Shown here piece by piece: positions 22,815 through 31,291 of a stretch of 64,000 bases of DNA (position 1 is its first letter; the number at the start of each line of letters is the position of its first letter). The notes beneath the pieces were generated by a model. The model saw only the letters and a list, made by a program, of their open reading frames with translations. It was not told the DNA's origin and did not search any database. Both the position numbers and the translations under genes were made by a program. Source of the stretch: Meconema thalassinum (Eukaryota; Arthropoda; Insecta; Orthoptera; Tettigoniidae); contig OX336390.1 in assembly GCA_946902985.2 (NCBI GenBank), forward strand, positions 528,506,861-528,570,860, given 5' to 3'.

Positions 22815-24030
22815 TGAGATACGGAAGAGACAATGAGCAGAGGGCACTTCAGGATTTCTGTTTATGGCCCCAATGTATATTTAGACTATTCATTTTAAAC
22901 ATAACTTTATTATATATATTTCCCGTATCCATTGCCATTGCTAATTATTTTGTTATTAATTAATGCTAGTCTTTTTTTTCTTTAATATTTAACATATCAA
23001 TTGCAACAGGAACATTCAGTCAGCCGAGTGTGAATGCAAAGCAGGCCTTTCCAAATGCTGCAAGCACATTGCTGCGCTTTGCACTTATGTTAATACCGAG
23101 AGAGATTTTTCGAAGAATTCCTTCCTGCAACAATGGGAGAAACCTAAGAATGTTATCACGGAATATTCTAAAGGTGAACATTTAGGAGAAATGTTCAAGG
23201 ATAGATTAAATAAGCGGACAGTTTGTAGCGTGTCGGAAAGTGTGGGATTAGAAACATTCACCAAAACTGAACTATACGAGAAAATTAAAAATATAGACTG
23301 TGCTTTTACAAGAATTTTGAAGGCCGAGTGTGAAGGTGAATCCATAATTATCTCCTCTTCTATTGTTGAAGCTATCGTGGATGATGCTGTAGAACAGAGC
23401 GAAACAAGACTTTTACTTCAGTGTCTTCAGCAATTTGACCATCAAAACGTTAATAAACTGTTTAGATGCTATGGAATAAATTACTTGCCAAAGTGGCAAA
23501 AAATTATGAGTCCATGTTGCCAAGTGACGTCCTGAATTTCTATTTTGACAACGTGAAAGTCACAAAATCGCAGAAGGATGCTATTGCGATTGGGACTAGG
23601 GCTCAATCTAAGAATCCTGCTATATACGGTCACAATATCCGTCTGTGTGCTCGCGTCACTGAATGAACCATACTCCATCACACTTCCTTCGCCCCCGTCA
23701 TTTTTCGCCTCTTGTATCTCGCAGTTACTCTACTGCCCTTTCGTTGCTGGTGCTGATCCGATAAATGTGGCTTCGTGTAGAGCCTCGGTATGTAACCAGG
23801 ACTGTCAGGGTCTCTTGTCGATGTTCCGTTTATAAAATGCCGACTACAAACACGTGAATTATTTGTAGGATGCTATGGTTTACCATCACTTGTGTCCCGT
23901 TTTATTTAAAGCCACAGTCCAAGCGTTCCTTCTATGAATGTGCTATTTATTGTTTGGGAATACGAAGAACTTCGTCCCAGGCGGACAATTTCTGTAGGAG
24001 TAGTTACATCCAACCACAGAACAATTTGTT

Positions 24031-24186
24031 TTATTCTTTGTAGAACTTTCTTCCATCTCGAACTTTAATTCGCACCTCAACAAACGCAGCCTGGTAATCA
24101 CGTTGCTTCACTTCACTGACAAGCGCCACATGGACTATTCGAACGACTTGCCGCCAGAGCGCAGCAACATCCATGCGCACGAGGTC
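24031..24186 (-). other. Short minus-strand open stretch at the right end of the SWIM element
   Basis: Read from the right terminus inward, an open frame begins MDVAALWRQVVRIVHVALV and runs to a stop at 24031. It starts inside the terminal repeat. I do not recognise it. It may be chance, or the 5' end of a lost second gene of the element. Confidence 0.25.
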
Positions 24187-24419
24187 TATATCAAGGATTT
24201 TTGTTGTTGTAAATGTTAACAGATAAATTTTGAAAGGAACCACAGGATAGCTTACTTTTAAGTGGAGTATTGTGAATCTATTGTAAAGTATCAGTAATAC
24301 CAAGTTTTAGGTAGATTTCATTAGAAAGCTAACTATTGCAATGCGTCCCATGTTTCGACTTCCGGAAAATTTCGACATATCTTCGCTTTTCACATCCCCC
24401 AGACCCCAAAACCACCGTC

Positions 24420-24488
24420 AGTTCAAAAGTTTATATATAATTTATATATATATGTATGTGTATATATATATATATATATATGTATATC
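24420..24488. repeat. (TA)n-rich microsatellite
   Basis: Imperfect (ta)n and (tgta)n tract. A shorter equivalent stands at 25918-25957 in the second unit of the duplicated block, showing length change between the copies. Confidence 0.9.
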
Positions 24489-25075
24489 AGTTTCTTGTGG
24501 ACACGATAACTGCCGTAATTTTGCACCAATCACTTTGAATTTTTTACCGAATATGTATACCTATAAAATCTCGGTCGAGTTCGTTACTGGGCTAAATCGG
24601 TCGAAGGGGGTGAAAATGGGGGGCTTTTTTCGAAAAAGTGAAATATTGCTATAACTCTCTTAATATGTGAAATATCGAATCCGTTCAACGTTCATACTAT
24701 GTGTCGGATGAAGCCCAAAAATTTATGTTTGAAGAGTTTTTTTATAGCACCAACCATTGACCAAAGGGGTGGGAAAAAGTGGGTTTTTCGGGAAACATTA
24801 ATCATATCTCCCTTAATAGGCACAATATCAAAACCGTACAAAATGGACAATATTTCCCTAATAATTACCTAAAACGTTTGTCTGAAAGAATTTTTGATAT
24901 GACCCACCATTACGCCAAGGGATGAGAAAAATGATTTCGGAATTATAAGAAAATGCCAAGAGCTATCAGAGGTTGCCATGGCAACACTACTAAATTGATG
25001 AGGGATGAGCCATCAGACGTTGCCATGACAACGCACATGCACGAGATCAGATTCAGTATTTCCATCTGACTAAGC

Positions 25076-25385
25076 CGGCCCCGTGGTGTTGGGGTAGCGC
25101 GCCTGCCTCTCACCCGGAGGCCCCGGGTTCGATCCCCGGCTCCGTCAGGGATTTTAAAACTGACGTGAGGGTTGGAACGGGGTGCACTCAGCCTCGTGAG
25201 GACAATTGAGTAGCTGTCTGACAGTGAGACAGCACCCCGATCACGAATACCAAGATTAACGGCCGAGGGGACCCGACGCGCTGATCACGCGTCACCCCAA
25301 TATCTGCAGGCCAAATGGCTGGGCAGCGGTCGCTTGGTCGGTCTTAGCCCGTCATGGGCTGGATGGTGCCAGGGGTTGACTTTGA
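25076..25385 (+). mobile_element. SINE with tRNA-Glu-like head (family S4)
   Basis: The head has an A-box-like ggtgttggggtagcgcg, a ctctcac anticodon-region match to tRNA-Glu(CTC), and a B box gggttcgatcccc. Its acceptor ends do not pair, so it is not a tRNA gene. A perfect 12-bp target duplication, catctgactaag, lies at 25064-25075 and 25386-25397. The paralogous position in unit 2 (about 26520) lacks it. Confidence 0.92.
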
Positions 25386-25401
25386 CATCTGACTAAGTGG
25401 G

Positions 25402-25792
25402 AAGCGGCTTCGGTGACGTAACTGGTAGCATGCAGAATGTCTATGCCCAAGGTCGCGGTTTCAAAGCCGGCCGAAGTCGTCGGATTTTCTAAGAGCGCTA
25501 AAATCCCTCAGTATGCTTTCCTTTGGAGGGGAAGTTCCAACGTTCGTTACGAGTTGCTGGTTGGGGTGGCATCTAGTAGCCAAGTTCACAGCTAGGTGTC
25601 ATTGACGGTAGTACCTGGTAGCAATATTAGGAACTACTGCTTGAAATTGACCGTCTGCAGTCCTTACCTGAATTACAGACTAATACAGCCATTACAATTC
25701 ACACCGTTTATCAGACAGATTCTAGACTCACACAAAGTACACGGGGTTAGATGACCGCGTTGTCGCAACCCCTAAACTGAGGAACCAACCAG
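25402..25792 (+). mobile_element. SINE family S2, in unit 1
   Basis: The tRNA-like head starts agcggcttcggtgacgta, has a B-box region gcggtttcaaagccgg, and its first and last head segments can pair (cggcttc with gaagtcg). The body ends gaggaaccaacca. The equivalent copy is at 26532-26901. Confidence 0.88.
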
Positions 25793-26531
25793 AGGTAGAT
25801 TTCATTAGAAAGCTAACTATTGCAATGGGTACCATGTTTCGACTTCCGGAAAATTTCGACATATCTTCGCGTTTCACATCCCCCAGACCCCAAAACCACC
25901 GTCAGTTCAAAAGTTTATATATAATTTGTGTATGTATGTATATATATATATATATATCAGTTTCTTGTGGACACGATAACTGCCGTAATGTTGCACCAAT
26001 CACTTTTTACCGAATATGTATACCTATAAAATCTCGGTCGAGTTCGTTACTGGGCTAAATCGGTAGAAGGGGGTGAAAATGGGGGGCTTTTTTCGAAAAA
26101 GTGAAATATTGCTATAACTCTCTTAATATGTGAAATATCGAATCCGTTCAACGTTCATACTATGTGTCGGATAAAGCCCAAAAATGTATGTTTGAAGAGT
26201 TTTTTTTATAGCACCAACCATTGACCAGAAGGGGGGGGGGGGGGGACGGGTTTTTCGGGAAACATTAATCATATCTCCCTTAATAGGCACAATATCAAAA
26301 CCGTACAAAATGGACAATATTTCCCTAATAATTACCTAAAACTTTTGTCTGAAAGAATTTTTGATATGACCCACCATTATGCCAAGGGATGAGAAAAATG
26401 ATTTCGGAATTATAAGAAAATGCCAAGAGCTATCAGTGGTTGCCATGGCAACACTACTAAATTGATGAGGGATGAGCCATCAGACGTTGCCAAGATAACG
26501 CACTTGCACGAGATCATATTCAGAATTCCAT

Positions 26532-26901
26532 CTGAAGTGTGAAGCGGCTTCGGTGACGTAACTGGTAGCAAGCATGCTGAATGTCTATGCCCAAGGTCGC
26601 GAGTTCAAAGACGGCCGAAGTCGTCGGATTTTCTAAGAGCGCTAAAAATCCCTCAGTATGCTTTCCTTTGGAGGGGAAGTTCCAACGTTCGTTGCGAGTT
26701 GCTGGTTGCGGTGGCATCTAGTAGCCAAGTTCACAGGTAGGTGTCGTTGACGGTAGTACCTGGTAGCAACATTAGGAACTACTGCTTGAAATTGACCGTT
26801 TGCAGTCCTTACCTGAATTACAGAATAATACAGCCATCCCTAAGTACACGGGGTTACATGACCGCGTTGTCGCAGCCCCTAAACTGAGGAACCAACCAAA
26901 A
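26532..26901 (+). mobile_element. SINE family S2, in unit 2
   Basis: Same family and same position within the duplicated block as 25402-25792, with small internal deletions near 26835. Because both units carry it at the same place, the SINE predates the duplication. Confidence 0.85.
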
Positions 26902-27237
26902 TCTCTGCGGGAGATATAATTTTGCGTGAAGAAGTAACAGACCGTTACATAGTTACACATCAGTGTCGAAACCTTGCATAAGGACAGTGTGACCACAAGT
27001 ATAAAAATGGACCCCAAATGACAAGAAGGTTACCGTTCCCATAAGACAATAAAATGTTTAAAATAAGCATAAAATGACAAAAAACAAAGTTAATTAAGCT
27101 CCAATTATAAAATACCTTCTCGCAATAAATGAGGTCTGATCCTTCTACGAAAACCTGCATATTCTGCCTATTTTCGCCTATCCCCAAGTTTGTCCGGTGA
27201 AATCTACCTCCGCCTTCCGGCGTGCCGAGAGGACTTT

Positions 27238-27325
27238 TTTTTTTGTAAAGGTGAACAGATGAATTGTGAAAGGAACCACAGGATATATTACTCTGTATTG
27301 GCCGATCTTAGCCATTTCACTGAAC
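27238..27325 (+). repeat. Repeat family R, copy 3, right part
   Basis: Matches 17496-17576 (gtaaaggtgaacagatgaa, aggaaccacaggatat, ggccgatcttagccat). Its left part is at 24258-24308. The two parts are separated by the composite block. Confidence 0.75.
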
Positions 27326-28357
27326 ACCTGCCCAACCTAAATCATAAGTTGACCTAATACAAAAAACATGAACGAAAGCACACTCTAAATGCAGCTACAT
27401 GCATATGTGAATTATGTAGCGATCGCTGTTACCGATATCGTACGTCATACTGTTAAAGAAGATTGACTTCCCTGACGCAATTTTGTAGTGACTTTTTGTC
27501 CCTGTATTGTATATACAGTACATCTGTATGAAACTTATCAGGGAAACAATGATTTTCACTCCCATTGTTATCATTAAACCTCTATAAAGGTTTAATGATA
27601 ACAATGGGAGCATTTATCTGAGTATTGGTAAACCACAATGCAGTAAGAGGTAGTTAGTTTGCTTTTGATGTTTTAGGGGCGGAACAGCGAGGTCATCTAC
27701 CTGAACTACGAAATAGAAATATAATAATGAACTTAGGCAAATATTGGATGTTGTTATAGGGTTATAGTGTTATTTTCTCTTCCACTATATGCTTGAGTAA
27801 TGAAATTCTATCTTCACTTGTATTATTATTGTGCGCAAGGATCATAGAATATTAAGTGACTAACTTCACCATAGAGGTAGTAATGTTATATTTTGTCATC
27901 GATAGGCCTATACGAAGATTTCTAATATTTACTGAGCTTTTGCCATGTTTTATTAAAGCGCCGCTAGATGCCAGGTCACATGTCTGGGCGTGTATCTGTC
28001 AGAAGTTGTCACCAGAATGCAGCAAGGACCGAATAGCTCCAGGCGCATAGAACTCCAATATGAAGCTCCTTTAGTATTCCTAGACGTTGCTTAGCATTCG
28101 CCATTAGCCATATTTCACGTATTGGACCCGCTCGAGTCATGCTGCACTCTGCTGACAACTTGACAGTTGAACGCTGTAGATTTATTGCTCGTGGGTTTAT
28201 GCTCGAAGCTCGTGGGTGTTTAAAAATTGATATGCCATTATTTGCATATTTTAACTTGTTAATCTCAAACATCAGCCTAGGCCTTGTTTATTTTGTTACC
28301 CAAACTGAACTGGTCTATTTATTGAAACATCGTGCAATAAAAACAATAACGCCGTTG
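27326..28357. other. Mostly unassigned sequence with one perfect hairpin
   Basis: Apart from the hairpin at 27559-27610, I find no repeat match and no convincing coding frame. A g/ggcggaac motif at about 27675 (ttaggggcggaacagcg) resembles the tail of a SINE also seen at 43300-43400. Confidence 0.5.
27559..27610. repeat. Perfect 23-bp inverted repeat, 6-nt loop
   Basis: Left arm 27559-27581 (ctcccattgttatcattaaa then cct), loop ctataa, right arm 27588-27610 as the exact reverse complement. Such a perfect arm stands out in a region where other repeats are diverged. Confidence 0.95.
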
Positions 28358-28514
28358 GGGCTTTTTCTTATTACTCCTTGCCTGGACATCTTCGGCCCCT
28401 GCTGCACTCTTGTGGCGGCAACACGAAGTTTGCCTAAGGGCTTCTCCTTATTACTCCTTGCCTGGACCTCTTCGGTCCCTGCTACACTTTTGTGGCGGCA
28501 ACGCTAAGTTCGCC
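28358..28514 (+). repeat. Tandem duplication of ~80 bp
   Basis: Two adjacent copies starting gggctt at 28358 and 28438. They share ttattactccttgcctgg, tcttcgg and tgtggcggcaac with a few mismatches. Confidence 0.9.
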
Positions 28515-29036
28515 TAGAACGCTATTATTACGCTTCTAATAGCTTCAGTGAAGATATGCATTTCATTGAATGAAGAAGTTTTTCATGTACGACACACGTA
28601 CGATTTTATTTAGTTAGTAATTTGAAAGTACCCATGTTTTAAGTATAAATGGAATCTGGCAATGGGTGGGTTCAAATGATTGCTATGATAATAATTGGTG
28701 ACGTTAGTTTCCTGTAGGTTTATTACGGCACTGTATCTGTTGAGGATGTAATGTTGTGTACAAATCATTTACAGTACCCTTATAATCATCTTTTTGACTC
28801 TGAATGTACAGGGAGCTGCCGTAGACCCTCTAAATCGAAACCAACGTTCTTAGTAGAAAATATGTTGCGCTCACGGCATGGTCAATCATTTTAAGTTACG
28901 GTTTCACTTATGGTTGCTACGAAATATTCTGGTTCTGTTAGTCTTAGTCAAGTCTTATTACAAATGCGATATCTACTGTAATTTCTCCATAAACTGGTAT
29001 GACTAAATGTACGATGTACAGTATGTTAATTAGTAA
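28515..29036. other. No recognised feature
   Basis: Non-coding AT-rich sequence that abuts the internal Helitron 3' end at 29037. No repeat match within the window was noticed. Confidence 0.5.
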
Positions 29037-29228
29037 TTAGCTGAAGTACCCGTGCTTCACTACGGGACATAAATTAAAATGTGAAGGTGACAGTTGAAAC
29101 AATATCGAAGAGTAAAATAGAAGGCTGATTGGATTAAAAATAAGTTCAATGTATATGTGTTTGCCTGTCAGTTCACCATTTAATAATTTGGAGTAAGTGA
29201 AATAAGAGACATTGCCTATGGCCTATAG
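29037..29228 (-). mobile_element. Second, internal Helitron 3' end
   Basis: On the minus strand the sequence ends in a perfect-stem hairpin (cccgt/acggg at 29049-29066), tacttcag and CTAA at 29040-29037, followed by T. The adjoining 150 bp are similar to the tail of the array units (aaattaaaatgtgaaggtga, aggctgattggattaaaa). It is the same Helitron family as the element end at 796, but with an intact hairpin. Confidence 0.85.
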
Positions 29229-29665
29229 GGGAAGGGTGGGCATAGTGGCCACGCTAACGGGAAAACATTGTTTTCAATAAGTTAAAATTGTTAAAAACAA
29301 ATGAAAATTGGCCATACTCTAGTTTATTTAGTTATGTATCTTTAAACAAATCATTTTAACTATGTCTTAGTTACTATTAAAAAAAAGTTTTTTCAAACCT
29401 CTACCAAATGGCCACTTTGCCCTATGGGCTAGTGCTAGATGGCCACTATACCCGTTGTTACAAATAACACTGCAAATGCATTTAACAAAAATTTATGAGC
29501 ATATTTTTTTACAAATTAAAGTATTGTTATAAATCTCCACACATGTTTAAGGGTCCCTATCATTTTATAAAACTAATTTCCAAATTTTTATTCAGTACAA
29601 TAAAAAATACAAAAGTTGAAATGCTTCAAAACATTTTATGGATATTGTGTTTTGCCTATTTTTGT

Positions 29666-29917
29666 TTAATTGCACATTTCACATAGGAATTCATTGTCTT
29701 CCTCGTCACACCCAGCACAATCCTCGTGTACCCATACCAGGCAAATAGAGCATCTGATCCACCCTTCATTGCTTTTAGACTTTGAATTTAAGTCCTGGCA
29801 GTAAAGGTAATTTGTATCACTCTCGTCACTATCGGAGTTACTATCTCCTTTAGTGAACAAAGCACGTTTTGCCACTTTTGATTTCCTTTTCTCCTGAATA
29901 CCTATATTCTTCATCAC
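29666..29917 (-). pseudogene. PHD-type zinc finger tail of a pogo-like transposase
   Basis: An 83-codon frame with YLYCQDLN, GWIRCSICLVWVHEDCAGCD and FLCEMC. This is a Cys4-His-Cys3-type pattern seen at the C-terminus of many insect pogo/jerky-like transposases. The DNA-binding and DDE domains are missing. The host element's TA flanks and termini support the family. Activity is not possible from this fragment. Confidence 0.75.
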
Positions 29918-29919
29918 CT

Positions 29920-30020
29920 CGTTATCACCTCAGCCCAGAGGGGCTCGATCCTGGAACCATCAGCATGTCACGATTCCGAAGGCCGGCGCTTAACCGATTG
30001 AGCTACCACCCTGCTCATGC
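29920..30020 (-). repeat. tRNA-like SINE head inside the pogo-like element
   Basis: On the minus strand: ggtggtagctcaatcggtta (A box) and ccaggatcgagcccc (B box). No recognisable body or target duplication was found, so it is a fragment of a SINE or a tRNA pseudogene. Confidence 0.6.
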
Positions 30021-30574
30021 AAGGAGATGCTTAAAACGTTCAATAAGTATCTCATTTAAAAGCACAAACTTTGTTTGGTCCAGGCTTCATATAGATATTT
30101 TACTAAAAAAATATAATATGTAGTGTCGGGCAAAGTGGCCATGGCCGTGGCCACTTTGCCCTTTTTTACGCCATTATGTAAATGTGACTCTGCAGGCCCA
30201 ACCAGGTACACCAGGTCTTATTTTCAAAGATGAATTTGAAGTTTAAATCACACTTGTTTCAGGTATGACAGTCAGCAATACATACTAGAATCATATACCT
30301 GGTTATAATAGTTAATGCAGTACACTTACCTTACATCAGCAACTTGAAAAACAACAAAATTGATGACAATTTCTAAAAGTGTAATCTGATCAGCTTCAAG
30401 GTTCAACACAACACTAATGGCGGTCTAGTGGAGTAGTTGAGGCGCTTGAAGCCAGGTAGCAGCACTGTACAGTAGAAAAATAGCCCGTGGCAACTATGCC
30501 CGCCGTGGCCACTATGCCCACCCTTCCCCTACCTCGTTGGCTGTTAGAAAAGTTGAGACCATTAGTGTGCCAAA

Positions 30575-31060
30575 GGGCCTAAATGCAGGGAATGGAGTGG
30601 TCTGTTCGAAATTTAATGTAGACAGTGTTACTCGCAGGGTCCAAAGGGTAAGTATACAAATTTTGGTTCAGATCGGTGAAACGGTATAGATTTGTGCCGA
30701 AGGGACTAAATGCAGGGAATGGAGTGGTCTGTTCGAAATTTCATGTAGACAGTGTTACTCACAGGGTTCCAAAGGGTAAGTATGCAATTTTGGTTCAGAT
30801 CGGTGAAACGGTGTAGTTTTGTGCCAATGTGCCTAAATGCAGGGAATGGAGTGGTCTGTCCGGAATTTCATGTAGACAGTGTTACTCGCAGGGTTCCGAA
30901 GGGTAAGTATACACATTTTGATTGAGATCGGTGAAACGGTGTAGATTTGTAACAAAGGGCCTAAATGCAATGAATGGAGTGGTCTGTCCGAAATTTCATG
31001 TAGACAGTGTTACTCGCAGGGTTCCAAAGGACAATTATACACATTTTGGTTCAGATCTGG
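30575..31060 (+). repeat. 127-bp tandem repeat, about 3.8 copies
   Basis: Copies start at 30575, 30702, 30829 and 30957. They share cctaaatgcagggaatggag, tgtagacagtgttactcg and cagatcggtgaaacgg. They are non-coding and lie within the internal Helitron region. Confidence 0.95.
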
Positions 31061-31291
31061 AAAACTGACCCTCTACGTTGTGTTAGGTCCCCATACACAG
31101 GAAGACCCCCTTTCATAAATTATAAAGGCTTGTGGTGCATGAAAATTCATGTTCTTTAGCCTCAAATGGCCCAAATTCCTAAAAGCCGCAAAAATTGCTG
31201 ATTCAATTCAGGATATTTTGAAAAGAATGTACCATATGTCGCACGTGAAAATTACGTGAAAACATTCTAGGTTACCCCTTGACCCCCTTAA

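Larger units (their letters stand above)
21510..23666 (+). pseudogene. SWIM zinc-finger / YqaJ-associated protein gene, two exons, frameshifted
   Basis: Exon 1 is 21510-21715, starting at ATG (MSWSIEVHVG), with donor AG/GTAATA. Exon 2 starts at 23010 after acceptor ttgcaacag. The split codon AG+G keeps the frame. Exon 2 opens with a SWIM zinc finger, CECKAGLSKCCKHIAALC (23029-23080), of the CxC-xn-CxH type. It runs on through a helical linker to a frame break near 23505. In the shifted frame FYFDNVKVTK and QSKNPAIY match the start of the YqaJ-type region seen in insect SWIM/YqaJ proteins. The nuclease core itself is missing after the stop near 23664. The 1.3-kb intron contains a hAT element and a SINE. 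Such proteins are multicopy in arthropods and tied to DNA elements. This copy is a pseudogene. Confidence 0.75.
21372..24186. mobile_element. TA-flanked DNA element carrying a SWIM/YqaJ-type gene
   Basis: Terminal inverted repeats GACCTCGTGCGCATGG start at 21372 and, reversed, end at 24186. Weaker inverted similarity extends to about 75-80 bp (ccatgtggcg on both sides). TA flanks both ends (21370-21371, 24187-24188). The flanking halves are the two parts of one R repeat, so the insertion boundaries are well supported. It contains the split gene at 21510-23666. From memory, ISL2EU-type elements carry YqaJ nuclease genes and make 2-bp duplications; this could be a non-autonomous relative. Confidence 0.78.
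24309..27210. repeat. Composite repeat block duplicated in tandem, inserted in R copy 3
   Basis: Unit 1 (24311-25792) and unit 2 (25794-26901) share a ~750-bp non-coding segment (starting tagatttcattagaaagc) followed by an S2 SINE. Unit 1 also carries an S4 SINE that unit 2 lacks. The block lies between the two parts of R copy 3 (24258-24308 and 27238-27325). The outer edges aggtagatttca (24308) and tgaaatctacct (27196-27207) are inverted, so the block may be the interior of a DNA element. The segment also occurs reversed at 42130-42380. Confidence 0.7.
29228..30529 (-). mobile_element. Pogo/Tigger-like Tc1-mariner element (1.3 kb)
   Basis: Inverted termini: GGGGAAGGGTGGGCATAGTG from 29228, and the reverse complement ending at 30529. 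TA flanks both ends (29226-29227, 30530-30531). Multiple internal ggccactttgccc and ggccactatgccc motifs look like subterminal repeats. It carries only the tail of a transposase (29666-29917). It sits in Helitron 3'-region sequence. Confidence 0.85.

Noticed and set aside
25076..25150. Functional tRNA-Glu gene
   Set aside because: It has A- and B-box matches, but the acceptor ends do not pair, and it is followed by a SINE body with a target duplication at the far end.
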